Origin: Paracoccaceae bacterium
Lineage (GTDB): Bacteria > Pseudomonadota > Alphaproteobacteria > Rhodobacterales > Rhodobacteraceae
Reading direction: 5' to 3'
DNA length: 41,112 nucleotides
Assembly (NCBI GenBank): GCA_026989055.1
Contig: JALSKC010000075.1
Location: 1 to 41,112, forward strand
Shown here: piece by piece, positions 8,177 through 16,537 of the stretch
Layout of the letters: every line of letters begins with the position of its first letter
Position numbering within the stretch: the stretch's first letter is position 1
Program-made: the position numbers and the translations under genes
Notes under the pieces: generated by a model
What the model was told of the DNA's origin: nothing
The model's database searches: none
The model's input: only the letters and a program-made list of their open reading frames with translations

Positions 8177-10456
8177 ATGGCGGAACACAGGCAGGATGCA
8201 GCCCGCAGCGCGGCACTGGCCTACCACGAAAGGCCACGCCCCGGGAAACTGGAAGTCAAGGCGACGAAACCCCTGGCAAACGGGCGCGACCTGTCGCTTG
8301 CCTACAGCCCCGGCGTGGCCGAGGCCAGCACCGCGATCGTTCGGAACCCGGATTCGGCAAACCGATACACGACAAGGGGCAACCTCGTTGCCGTGGTCAC
8401 CAACGGGTCGGCCGTGCTCGGCCTGGGCGATATCGGGGCGCTGGCGGCCAAGCCGGTGATGGAGGGGAAGGCCGTCCTGTTCAAGAAGTTCGCCAATATC
8501 GACTGCTTCGACATCGAACTGGACGAACCCGACCCGGAAAGGCTCGCCGAGATCATCTGCGCCATGGAACCCACCTTCGGCGCGATCAATCTCGAAGACA
8601 TCAGGGCCCCGGACTGTTTTATCGTTGAACGAATCTGCCGGGAGCGCATGAACATCCCCGTCTTCCACGACGACCAGCACGGCACGGCGATCGTGGTCGG
8701 GGCGGCGGCCACCAATGCCCTGCATATCGCCGGCAAGGAATTCGCCGACATCAAGGTGGTCTCCACCGGCGGGGGAGCGGCCGGGATCGCCTGCCTCGAC
8801 ATGCTCGTGAAACTCGGCGTGCGGCGGGAAAATATCTGGCTGTTCGACCTCGACGGGCTGGTGCACGAGGGGCGCGAAGCCGGGATGAGCCCGCAGAAGG
8901 CCGCCTATGCGCAGCCGGGCGGCCCCCGTCCCCTGGCCGAGGTGATCGCCGGGGCAGACATGTTTCTCGGCCTCTCCGGCCCCGGCGTCCTGAGCCCGGA
9001 AATGGTCGCCGGCATGGCTGCGCCGCCGATCGTCTTCGCGCTGGCCAACCCGACCCCCGAGATCATGCCGGAAGAGGTGCGCAGGGTGGCCCCGGAGGCG
9101 ATCATCGCCACCGGCCGGTCCGACTACCCGAACCAGGTCAACAACGTGCTGTGCTTTCCCTTCATCTTCCGCGGCGCGCTCGATGTCGGCGCGACCGAGA
9201 TCAACGACGCGATGGAGCTTGCCTGCATCGAGGGAATCGCCGCGCTGGCCCGGGCCCCCACGAGCGCCGAAGCAGCCGCCGCCTACCGGGGCGAGCAGCT
9301 GACCTTCGGGCCGGACTATCTGATCCCCAAGCCCTTCGACCCGCGGCTGATCGGGGTGGTGGCCACCGCCGTGGCCCGGGCGGCCACGGAATCGGGGGTG
9401 GCGCGCCATCCGTTGACCGATCCGGATGCCTACAAGGCGCATCTGGAAGGCTCGGTCTTCCGTTCGGCGCTGATCATGCGCCCCGTCTTCGAGGCGGCCT
9501 CCTCGGCATCGCGCCGTATCGTCTTCGCCGAGGGAGAGGACGAGCGCGTGCTGCGCACCGCCAACGCCCTGCTCGAGGAAACCATCGACAAGCCGATCCT
9601 GATCGGCCGGCCGGAGGTGGTCGAAGCGCGCTGCGCGCGGGCCGGGCTGGGCATCCGCCCCGGGCGCGACTTCGAACTGGTCAACCCCGAGAACGACCCG
9701 CGCTACCGCGACTACTGGACCACCTACCACGCCATTGTCGAACGCCGGGGCGTAACCCCGGACCTTGCCAAGGCGATCATGCGCACCAACACCACCGCCA
9801 TTGCCGCGGTCATGGTCTACCGCGACGAGGCAGACAGCATGATCTGCGGCACCTTCGGGCAGTATCTGTGGCATCTGAACTATGTCGCGCAGGTGCTGGA
9901 AACCGAAGAGCTGCACCCGGACGGCGCGCTCAGCCTGATGATCCTGGAGGACGGGCCGGTCTTCATCGCCGATACCCAGGTGCACCCGGAGCCGACCCCG
10001 GCCCAGATCGCCCAGACGACCATTGCCGCCGCCCGCCATGTCCGCCGCTTCGGGATCACGCCCAGAATCGCGCTGTGCTCGCATTCCCAGTTCGGCAATC
10101 TCGACATCGAGAGCGGCCGCAGGATGCGGGAGGCGCTGGCGATCCTCGACAGCGCCCCGCGCGATTTCGCCTATGAGGGCGAAATGCATGTGGACACGGC
10201 CCTGGATGTCGATCTGCGGGCGCGGATCTTTCCCAGGTCGCGCCTGCAGGGGCCGGCGAACGTGCTGATATTCGCCTATTCCGATGCCGCCAGCGGAGTG
10301 CGCAACATCCTGAAGCAGAAGGCCTCGGGGCTCGAGGTCGGCCCGATCCTGATGGGCATGGGCAACCGCGCCCATATCACCACGCCTTCGGTCACCGCGC
10401 GCGGGCTGCTGAACCTGGCGGCGCTGGCGGGAACTCCGGTGTCGCGCTACGGCTGA
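8177..10456 (+). CDS. maeB: NADP-dependent malic enzyme fused to a phosphotransacetylase-like domain
   Basis: Oxidative decarboxylation of malate to pyruvate, giving NADPH. The N-terminal malic-enzyme part (about 1-430) has '[14 protein letters not shown]', '[23 protein letters not shown]', '[11 protein letters not shown]' and the Rossmann motif '[16 protein letters not shown]'. The C-terminal part (about 430-759) is PTA-like ('[17 protein letters not shown]' and '[19 protein letters not shown]'); in this family it usually has no PTA activity but serves allosteric control by acetyl-CoA. The 759-aa length is standard for MaeB. ATG at 8177 follows GGAGG with 5-nt spacing; earlier in-frame codons extend into the neighbouring promoter. 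Followed directly by an intrinsic terminator. Confidence 0.96.
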   Translation: MAEHRQDAARSAALAYHERPRPGKLEVKATKPLANGRDLSLAYSPGVAEASTAIVRNPDSANRYTTRGNLVAVVTNGSAVLGLGDIGALAAKPVMEGKAVLFKKFANIDCFDIELDEPDPERLAEIICAMEPTFGAINLEDIRAPDCFIVERICRERMNIPVFHDDQHGTAIVVGAAATNALHIAGKEFADIKVVSTGGGAAGIACLDMLVKLGVRRENIWLFDLDGLVHEGREAGMSPQKAAYAQPGGPRPLAEVIAGADMFLGLSGPGVLSPEMVAGMAAPPIVFALANPTPEIMPEEVRRVAPEAIIATGRSDYPNQVNNVLCFPFIFRGALDVGATEINDAMELACIEGIAALARAPTSAEAAAAYRGEQLTFGPDYLIPKPFDPRLIGVVATAVARAATESGVARHPLTDPDAYKAHLEGSVFRSALIMRPVFEAASSASRRIVFAEGEDERVLRTANALLEETIDKPILIGRPEVVEARCARAGLGIRPGRDFELVNPENDPRYRDYWTTYHAIVERRGVTPDLAKAIMRTNTTAIAAVMVYRDEADSMICGTFGQYLWHLNYVAQVLETEELHPDGALSLMILEDGPVFIADTQVHPEPTPAQIAQTTIAAARHVRRFGITPRIALCSHSQFGNLDIESGRRMREALAILDSAPRDFAYEGEMHVDTALDVDLRARIFPRSRLQGPANVLIFAYSDAASGVRNILKQKASGLEVGPILMGMGNRAHITTPSVTARGLLNLAALAGTPVSRYG

Positions 10457-10464
10457 CCGGCCGG

Positions 10465-10486
10465 GCGACACGGAAATGTCGCTTTT
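10465..10486 (+). terminator. Intrinsic terminator of maeB
   Basis: Stem GCGACA / TGTCGC with loop CGGAAA, followed at once by TTTT, starting 9 nt after the maeB stop. This is the clearest Rho-independent terminator in the window and separates maeB from the hydrolase gene. Confidence 0.75.
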
Positions 10487-10551
10487 GCCATAGCCGGCGG
10501 CGGCCGTGCGGTGTTCCCTGTCGGAAGACCCCGCTGGCAGGAGGAATCGCC

Positions 10552-12096
10552 ATGGCCCGGCCGCGCAAGGCCCTGTTCATCCTGATCGATCAGTTCCGTG
10601 CCGACTGCGTGCACGGCGCGCTGGCCGCCCATCTGCGCCTGCCCGCCATCCGGGCCCTGCAGCGGGATGCGGTGAGCTTCGTCAACCACTTCTCGGTGGT
10701 CACCCCCTGCGGCCCGTCGCGCGCCTCGATCCTGACCGGGCTTTACGCGATGAACCACCGCTCGGTGCGCAACGGCACGCCGCTGTCGGCCGGCATCACC
10801 AACCTGGCCCTGGAGCTGGAAAGGGCCGGGCACGAGCCGCTGCTGTTCGGCTATACCGACACCAGCCACGACCCGCGCGCCCTGCCGCCCGGCGACCCGC
10901 GCCTGCGCTCCTACGAAGAGGTGCTGCCCGGCTTCCGGGAGATCGTCGAGATGCGCCAGGAAAGCGGCAGCCACCCCTGGCGCCGCCATCTGCGGGAAAA
11001 GGGCTACGACACGCCGGACTACGCCGATTTCTACACCCCGGTCTCGCCGGACCCGCAACGCCCGCCCAGACCCGACGACCCGGCCTTCTACCGCGCCGAG
11101 GACAGCGATACCGCCTTTCTGACCGACCGCTTCCTGGAGCACATGTCCGGGCGGACGGGCGAGGGCTGGTTCGCCCTCCTCACCTATATCCGCCCGCATC
11201 CGCCGCTGGTGGCGCCCGCTCCCTACAACCGGATGTATCGCCCCGAGGAAATCCCCCTGCCGCAACGCATGGCCGACCCCGCCGCCGAGGAACGGGTGCA
11301 TCCCTTCATCGCGGCCCAGCGCACCCGGCCGGCAATCTCGGCAATGGTGCAGGGATGCCCCGGGCAGCTGGACGAAACCAGGGATGCGGACGTGCAGATG
11401 CTCCGGGCGCTCTACTTCGGGCTGGCCACCGAGGTAGACCACCACATCGGGCGGGTGCTCGACTTCCTGCGCGAAAGCGGCCAGATGGACGATACCCTGA
11501 TCGTCCTGGCCGCCGATCACGGCGAGATGCTGGGCGACCATCACATGTGGGGCAAGAGCCATGTCTTCGACCCGGCCTTCCGGGTTCCGCTCATCATCCG
11601 CCACCCGGCGGGGGCGGAGCATTTCGGCAAGACGGTCGATGCCTTCACCGAATCGGTGGATCTGGCGCCGACGATCCTCGAATGGATGGGCTGCCCCCCG
11701 CCGCCCGGAATGGACGGCCGCTCGCTGCGCCCCTTCCTGGAGGGGTGCGGCCCGGAGGGCTGGCGCGAGCATGTGTTCATGGAACTGGATTTCGGCGAAC
11801 CGGACGCGCCGAGCCCGGCGCAGAAGGCCCTCGGGCTGGCGCTGCGCCAGTGCAATGTCTCGATCCTGCGCGGCAGGCGCTACAAGCTCGTGCATTTCAA
11901 CGGCGGGCTGGCGCCGCTGCTGTTCGACATGCGCGCCGATCCGCAGGAGATGCGCGATCTCGCCCGCGACCCGGCCCATGCCGACACGCTCCTGGAGATG
12001 ACCCGCCGGCTGCTGGATCACCGGATGAGCTTTGCCGAACACAGCCTGTCGGACATGAAGATCACCGGGAACGGGGTATTCGGCTACAGCCCCTGA
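10552..12096 (+). CDS. Phosphonate monoester hydrolase / arylsulfatase-family enzyme
   Basis: Alkaline-phosphatase-superfamily hydrolase (514 aa) whose nucleophile is a formylglycine made from Cys53 in 'TPCGPSRASILTGLY' (C-X-P-S-R signature). Metal ligands are visible in 'LIDQFRAD' (about 12-19) and 'AADHGEMLGDHHMWGKSHVFDPAFRVPL' near the middle. The layout closely follows rhizobial/Burkholderia phosphonate monoester hydrolases: 'MNHRSVRNGTPL', 'IRPHPPLVAPAPYNRMYRPEE', 'LATEVDHHIGRVLDFL', 'YKLVHF'. PMHs cleave phosphonate monoesters and also phosphodi- and sulfate esters. There is no signal peptide, so it is probably cytosolic. Start is ATG with AGGAGG 7 nt upstream. It converges on an Opp-type importer that is followed upstream by phnX/phnW, which favours a phosphonate-ester role. 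No formylglycine-generating enzyme is in the window. Confidence 0.85.
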   Translation: MARPRKALFILIDQFRADCVHGALAAHLRLPAIRALQRDAVSFVNHFSVVTPCGPSRASILTGLYAMNHRSVRNGTPLSAGITNLALELERAGHEPLLFGYTDTSHDPRALPPGDPRLRSYEEVLPGFREIVEMRQESGSHPWRRHLREKGYDTPDYADFYTPVSPDPQRPPRPDDPAFYRAEDSDTAFLTDRFLEHMSGRTGEGWFALLTYIRPHPPLVAPAPYNRMYRPEEIPLPQRMADPAAEERVHPFIAAQRTRPAISAMVQGCPGQLDETRDADVQMLRALYFGLATEVDHHIGRVLDFLRESGQMDDTLIVLAADHGEMLGDHHMWGKSHVFDPAFRVPLIIRHPAGAEHFGKTVDAFTESVDLAPTILEWMGCPPPPGMDGRSLRPFLEGCGPEGWREHVFMELDFGEPDAPSPAQKALGLALRQCNVSILRGRRYKLVHFNGGLAPLLFDMRADPQEMRDLARDPAHADTLLEMTRRLLDHRMSFAEHSLSDMKITGNGVFGYSP

Positions 12097-12234
12097 TTTC
12101 GGCCCGCCCGCGCCCCGCACGGCCCGCACCCGCTCCCGCCGCTCCCCCCCGCTGCTCCCCGGGCCTGCTCCGCACCGGCCCCGCACGGGCAGCGCTCGGC
12201 CCGCACCCCGGCGCATGTCCCGCAACAGCCGGAT

Positions 12235-12252
12235 CCGCCCGGCGCCGGGCGG
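12235..12252. terminator. 18-bp perfect palindrome between convergent genes
   Basis: CCGCCCGGCGCCGGGCGG reads the same on both strands and lies at the 3' end of the minus-strand ABC operon, beyond the PMH stop. It could form a GC-rich hairpin ending transcripts from either side. No T-tract is present, so it may be only a pause or Rho-assisted site. Confidence 0.35.
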
Positions 12253-12258
12253 GCCCGT

Positions 12259-13269
12259 TCAGGCCCGCGCCCCCCCTTCCGCCAGTTCCTGCCAGCGGTG
12301 GCAGGCCACGTCATGCGCGCTTCCCTGCTGGCTGAGCCGCGGTTCTTCCCGGCGGCAGATGTCGGTGGCGAAGGGGCAGCGGGTATGGAACTTGCACCCG
12401 GGCGGCGGGTCGGTGGGCGAAGGGATCTCGCCCTCCAGCTTCTGCGCCCTGCCGCGATCGTCCGGATCCAGCGAGGGAATCGCCGACAGCAGCGCCTTGG
12501 TATAGGGGTGGCGCGGCGCGGCGAAGAGCTCGCGCGTGGGCGCGCTTTCCACCAGCCGGCCCAGATACATCACCGCCACGTGGTCGCAGACATGGGCGAC
12601 CACCGAAAGGTCGTGGCTGATGAACAGGAAGGTCAGCCCCATGTCACGCTGGATGTCCTTGAGCAGGTTCAGCACGTCGGCCTGGATCGAGACGTCCAGT
12701 GCCGCCACCGCCTCGTCGGCGACCACGAAGCGCGGGCGCGAGACCAGGGCGCGGGCGATCGAGATGCGCTGGCGCTGGCCGCCGGAAAAGGCATGCGGGA
12801 AGCGGCGCAGGTGTTCGAGGTTCAGCCGGCAGCGGGCCGCGATCTCGCGCACCCGCTCATCGGTCTCGGCGCGCGTCTTCGTGAGCCCCATCACCTCCAG
12901 CGGCTCGGCGATGATGTCGCGCACCGTCATGCGCGGGCTCAGCGCGGCGTAAGGATCCTGAAAGATCAGCTGGGCGCGGGTGCGGTAATCCTTCAGCGCC
13001 GCCCTGTCGATCGCGGCGAGATCGTATTCCACCTCGCCGTCGTCGTAGATCACCTCGCCGCGGGTGATCGGGGCGGCGCGCAGCAGGGCACGGCCCAGCG
13101 TCGTCTTTCCCGAGCCCGATTCGCCCACCAGGCCGAAGAAGCTGCCCCGCGCGATCTCGATGCTGACGCCTTCGACCGCGCGCACGACCTGCCGCGGGCC
13201 GATCAGCCCGCCGCGCAGCGGGTAGTGGACGGAAAGGTTGCGGGTGGTGATCAGCGCGCGCTCGCTCAT
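12259..13269 (-). CDS. Opp/Dpp-type ABC importer ATPase, OppF-like
   Basis: Second ATPase of a peptide/nickel/opine-type importer (336 aa). Walker A GESGSGKTT is at about 49-57, signature FSGGQRQR at 162-169, and the C-terminal oligopeptide/dipeptide extension includes 'CKFHTRCPFATDICRREEP', the Cys-containing module of OppD/OppF-type proteins. The Walker B region reads 'VVADEAVAALDVS' (about 183-195) where relatives usually have DEPVSALD; the catalytic Glu is kept. ATG overlaps the stop of the preceding ATPase by 4 bp (ATGA). Last gene of the five-gene operon. Substrate cannot be read from the ATPase; context suggests organophosphonates. Confidence 0.93.
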   Translation of the reverse strand: MSERALITTRNLSVHYPLRGGLIGPRQVVRAVEGVSIEIARGSFFGLVGESGSGKTTLGRALLRAAPITRGEVIYDDGEVEYDLAAIDRAALKDYRTRAQLIFQDPYAALSPRMTVRDIIAEPLEVMGLTKTRAETDERVREIAARCRLNLEHLRRFPHAFSGGQRQRISIARALVSRPRFVVADEAVAALDVSIQADVLNLLKDIQRDMGLTFLFISHDLSVVAHVCDHVAVMYLGRLVESAPTRELFAAPRHPYTKALLSAIPSLDPDDRGRAQKLEGEIPSPTDPPPGCKFHTRCPFATDICRREEPRLSQQGSAHDVACHRWQELAEGGARA

Positions 13270-14267
13270 GCCGCCCCCCTTTCGCGCGCGACCAGGTGAC
13301 AGGCCGCGCGGTGATGTTCGTCAAGATCCACGAACTGCGGCACCTCGCGCCGGCAGAGGCCCTCGATTGCCACCTGGCAGCGGGTGTGGAACACGCAGCC
13401 CGAGGGGCGTTCCAGCGGCGAGGGGATGTCTCCGGGCACCGGGGTCAGAGGCCGGTCGAGATCTTCCAGGTCGGGCAGCGCCTCCAGCAGGCCGCGGGTA
13501 TAGGGGTGCCCCGGGCTGCGCAGCACCTCGCGCACCGGACCCCGTTCCACCAGCCGGCCCAGATACATCACCGCCACGGTATCGGCGGTCTGGGCGATCA
13601 CTCCCAGGTCATGGGTGATGAAGATGATCGCCATGCCGAACTCGGCCACCAGATCCTTCATCAGCTCGATCACCTGGGCCTGAATGGTGACGTCGAGCGC
13701 GGTGGTGGGCTCGTCCGCGATCAGCAGGCGGGGCCGGGTGGAAAGCGCCATGGCGATCATCGCCCGCTGGCGCATGCCGCCCGACAGCTCGAAGGCATAC
13801 TGGTCGAAGCGCCTGGACGCATCCGAAATGCCGACCCGCGCCAGCATCTCGATCGACAGTTCGCGGGCCTGCTTCTTCGACATGTCGGTGTGGATCAGCA
13901 GCTGTTCCACCATCTGCTTGCCGATGGTGATGGCCGGAGCGAAAGAGGCCATCGGCTCCTGGAAGATCATCGAGATCGCCCCACCGCGCACCAGCTGCAG
14001 CTCGGAGCTGGTCCTGAGAGACATGATGTCCACCGACCCGTCGTCCAGATGCAGGGCGATCCTGGTCTGCGGGCCGTAAATCGCATTGCCCGGGTTCAGC
14101 TTCATCAGCGATTTCGCCGTCACCGACTTGCCCGAGCCACTTTCGCCCACCAGCCCCAGCACCTCGCCCTGTTCCAGCGAGAAGGAGACCCCGTCCACCG
14201 CGGTGATCCGCCCCTCGTCGGTGTCGAACTGCAAGGTGAGGTTCTCGACGTCGAGCAGCCGGGTCAT
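13266..14267 (-). CDS. Opp/Dpp-type ABC importer ATPase, OppD-like
   Basis: 333-aa ATPase: Walker A 'GESGSGKSVT' at about 41-50, signature 'LSGGMRQRAMIAMAL', Walker B 'LLIADEPTTALDV', switch His in 'FITHDLGVIAQ', and the C-terminal oligopeptide module 'CVFHTRCQVAIEGLCRREVP'. 'ISMIFQEPMASFAPAITIG' is the Q-loop. A 13-residue insertion (IALHLDDGSVDIM) precedes the Q-loop. The start is ATG at 14267, giving a 4-bp ATGA overlap with the permease stop; a longer in-frame extension lies inside the permease and is not homologous to anything. Works with the OppF-like ATPase as a heterodimer. Confidence 0.93.
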   Translation of the reverse strand: MTRLLDVENLTLQFDTDEGRITAVDGVSFSLEQGEVLGLVGESGSGKSVTAKSLMKLNPGNAIYGPQTRIALHLDDGSVDIMSLRTSSELQLVRGGAISMIFQEPMASFAPAITIGKQMVEQLLIHTDMSKKQARELSIEMLARVGISDASRRFDQYAFELSGGMRQRAMIAMALSTRPRLLIADEPTTALDVTIQAQVIELMKDLVAEFGMAIIFITHDLGVIAQTADTVAVMYLGRLVERGPVREVLRSPGHPYTRGLLEALPDLEDLDRPLTPVPGDIPSPLERPSGCVFHTRCQVAIEGLCRREVPQFVDLDEHHRAACHLVARERGAA

Positions 14268-15412
14268 TTGCGCGTATCCGAATAGGGGTCGGCGGCGTCG
14301 CGCAGCCCGTCGCCCACGAACACGAACGCCAGCACGAGGGTGATGAAGAAGATGACGGGGATGAAATACCACTGGTAGTTCAGCAGGACATCGGCATCGG
14401 TCACGTTCTGGAGCATCACCCCGAGCGAGTTCACCGGATCCTTCAGCCCCAGCCCGATGAAGGACAGGGCGGTTTCGCTGAGCACCATGTAGGGAAAGGA
14501 GATCACCAGATCGACGATGATGTAGCTGGTGAAGCTGGGCAGCAGGTGGCGGCGGATGATATGGCCGGAAGAGGCGCCGCACAGCTGGGCGGCGAGCACG
14601 TATTCCTGGTTGCGCTCGCTCAGCAGATGGGTGCGCACCCGGCGTGCCAGCGTCGGCCAGCCGATGAAGCCGAGGATGATGGATATGAAGAAGAACCTCT
14701 GCTCGGCGCTCCAGGTGTCGGGGATGAAGGCGGCCAGCGCCATGAACAGCGGAATCGCCGGCACGGTCCGGATCGCATCCGTGAACATCTGCAGCAGGCT
14801 GTCGACCCAGCCGCCGTAATAGCCGGATATGCCGCCGATGATCAGCGCCAGCACGAAGGCGATCAGCACCCCGATGGTGCCCACCGCCATCGACGTCTTG
14901 ATGGCATGGAAGGTGCGCGAGAAGATGTCCTTGCCGGCGCTGTCGGTGCCGAAAAGATGAATCTGCCCCCTGTCCACCCCGAACAGCCGGGTGCGGAACT
15001 CCATGCCGAACAGCCTGTAGGGGCTGCCCTCGACGAAGAAACGGACATAGCGGCGGTCCTCCAGCCCCGTCTTCTTCGTCGTCACCCAGCGGAAATTCGT
15101 CTTGATCGAACGTTCGCGCTCGTAGCTGTAGACGAAGGGGCGCCAGGAAAAGCCGTTCTCGTCCCAGAAGCGGGGAATCTGCGGCGCGCCGTTGAGATAT
15201 TCCTTGTCGCGCCCGGCAATGGTCGGGTCGTAGGGGGTCAGGAAGGGGGCGAAGATGCCGGACAGGATCAGAACCACCAGCACCCAGGCCGCCACCACCG
15301 CCGATTTCTGCCGCCTGAAGCGGGTCCAGATCAGCTGCCCCTGGGAGGCGGTGAAATAGGCCTCCTTGCGCTTCTGCTCGATGGCGGCATCCGGCTGCGT
15401 GGTTTCGGTCAT
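14264..15412 (-). CDS. Opp/Dpp-type ABC importer permease, OppC-like
   Basis: Inner-membrane permease of 382 aa. One N-terminal TM segment (VVAAWVLVVLILSGIFAPFL) is followed by an unusually long periplasmic stretch of about 100 residues before the DPP/OppBC core that starts at 'LFGTDSAGKDIFSRTFHAIKTS'. The cytoplasmic EAA loop is 'YVLAAQLCGASSGHIIRRHLLPS'. The C-terminus has 'SETALSFIGLGLKDPVNSLGVML' and ends with the family's 'VGDGLRDAADPYSDTR'. The extended loop recurs in some large-substrate Opp/Yej-type permeases. It lies 4 nt after the OppB-like gene. Confidence 0.93.
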   Translation of the reverse strand: MTETTQPDAAIEQKRKEAYFTASQGQLIWTRFRRQKSAVVAAWVLVVLILSGIFAPFLTPYDPTIAGRDKEYLNGAPQIPRFWDENGFSWRPFVYSYERERSIKTNFRWVTTKKTGLEDRRYVRFFVEGSPYRLFGMEFRTRLFGVDRGQIHLFGTDSAGKDIFSRTFHAIKTSMAVGTIGVLIAFVLALIIGGISGYYGGWVDSLLQMFTDAIRTVPAIPLFMALAAFIPDTWSAEQRFFFISIILGFIGWPTLARRVRTHLLSERNQEYVLAAQLCGASSGHIIRRHLLPSFTSYIIVDLVISFPYMVLSETALSFIGLGLKDPVNSLGVMLQNVTDADVLLNYQWYFIPVIFFITLVLAFVFVGDGLRDAADPYSDTRK

Positions 15413-15416
15413 GGCC

Positions 15417-16421
15417 CTACCCCAGGATGCTGCGGCGCACGCGCGGATCTGTCAGCGCGAGGATGACGTCGGTGGCGAAGTTCACCGCCACGATCGAGCC
15501 GGTGAGCAGGAAGATGATGGCGCCGGCAAGCTGCTGGTCGTTGGAGCGCGCCAGCGCCTCGATCAGAAGCGATCCCGCCTCGGTGAGCGTCAGGATCAGG
15601 GCGACGACGGGAAGCTCGTTGAAGATGCGGTTGAGGTCGAAACCGAGGCTGTTGATGATCGGCCCCAGCGCGTGGCGCGCCGGGTAGCGCCACAGCAGCC
15701 GCCTTCCCGCCACCCCGCGCGCCCTGGCCGCGGTGACATAGAGCTTGCCGATCTCGTCGCTCATCAGCGCCCGCACCGTCTGGATGGCGAAGGCGGTGGC
15801 CGACCAGCCGAGAATGAAGATCGGCAGCCAGGCGTGCTTGAGGAAATCCGCCACCCGCTCCCAGGACCACGGCGCATCGCGGAACTCCTTGGAAAACAGC
15901 CCGGTGAGGCTCTCGCCCCACATCACGGTGGCGAACAGCATGATAATCAGCGCCAGCAGGAAGTTGGGCAGCGCCAGGCCGAGGTAGGAAACCAGCCGCA
16001 GGGTGTTGTTGAGCAGCCTGGAGCTGGAAGTCGCCGAGATGATGCCCACCGGCAGGGCGATGGCATAGGCCAGCGCCAGGGCCGTCAGGCAGATCCCCAG
16101 CGACAGCAGGAACTTGTCCCCCAGCAGACGCGAGATGTTGAGCCGCAGGATGCAGGATTCTCCGAAATCCCCCTGGAAGGCATTGGTGATCCAGATCACC
16201 CAGCGGGTGAGGAAGGGCTTGTCGAGCCCCAGGCGCACCCGTTCGGCCTCGATGTCGGCCACCGAGATCGCGCTGCCCTGGGTGTTCTTGAAAGCCAGGT
16301 AGCGCTCGGCGCAGTCGCCGGGCACCAGCTCCATCAGCGAGAACACGATGAAGGAGACGATCACCAGCGTGACCACCGCCATGGCGGCGCGGATCGCCAC
16401 GAAGCGCGCGAAGTGAAGCAT
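15417..16421 (-). CDS. Opp/Dpp-type ABC importer permease, OppB-like
   Basis: Inner-membrane permease, 334 aa. N-terminal TM 'AAMAVVTLVIVSFIVFSLMELVPGD', then the OppB periplasmic segment ('AERVRLGLDKPFLTRWVIWITNAFQGDFGES') and four or five further TMs. EAA loop: 'YVTAARARGVAGRRLLWRYPARHALGPII'. C-terminal 'LTDPRVRRSILG' is typical. I chose ATG at 16421 because AGGGTGG lies 8 nt upstream; an in-frame GTG at 16433 would add four residues and cannot be excluded. It is separated from the binding-protein gene by a strong hairpin. Pairs with the OppC-like permease. Confidence 0.92.
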   Translation of the reverse strand: MLHFARFVAIRAAMAVVTLVIVSFIVFSLMELVPGDCAERYLAFKNTQGSAISVADIEAERVRLGLDKPFLTRWVIWITNAFQGDFGESCILRLNISRLLGDKFLLSLGICLTALALAYAIALPVGIISATSSSRLLNNTLRLVSYLGLALPNFLLALIIMLFATVMWGESLTGLFSKEFRDAPWSWERVADFLKHAWLPIFILGWSATAFAIQTVRALMSDEIGKLYVTAARARGVAGRRLLWRYPARHALGPIINSLGFDLNRIFNELPVVALILTLTEAGSLLIEALARSNDQQLAGAIIFLLTGSIVAVNFATDVILALTDPRVRRSILG

Positions 16422-16484
16422 CCCCGTTTCCACCCTGCTGCCCCGCGCCGCGCACGGGGCGCGGCCGGTTCCGGTTTCGGGTGC

Positions 16485-16507
16485 CGCGGGCGGGCGACCC
16501 GCCCGCG
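16485..16507 (-). promoter_or_regulatory. Perfect 10-bp hairpin between binding-protein and permease genes
   Basis: CGCGGGCGGG / CCCGCCCGCG with loop CGA lies 31 nt after the binding-protein stop and about 64 nt before the OppB start. Such hairpins are known in importer operons to protect the binding-protein mRNA and reduce read-through, so the soluble receptor outnumbers the membrane parts. There is no U-tract, so full termination is not expected. Confidence 0.6.
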
Positions 16508-16537
16508 AGCTGTTCCTTCAGGCCCTTCAGCCCCGGA

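Noticed and set aside
8072-10471. Long open frame on the minus strand opposite maeB
   Set aside because: It is antisense to a full MaeB with all motifs. It has no ribosome-binding site, an Asp/Gly/His/Arg-heavy composition typical of reverse-frame reading in GC-rich DNA, and no recognisable domain.
10447-12225. 592-codon minus-strand frame opposite the phosphonate monoester hydrolase
   Set aside because: The plus-strand protein has every sulfatase-superfamily motif and a good ribosome-binding site; the reverse frame has neither.
12097-12258. C-rich low-complexity stretch between convergent genes as a possible C-rich Rho-utilisation site or repeat element
   Set aside because: C-richness is expected in this GC-rich genome and G is not depleted; only the 18-bp palindrome within it is worth recording.
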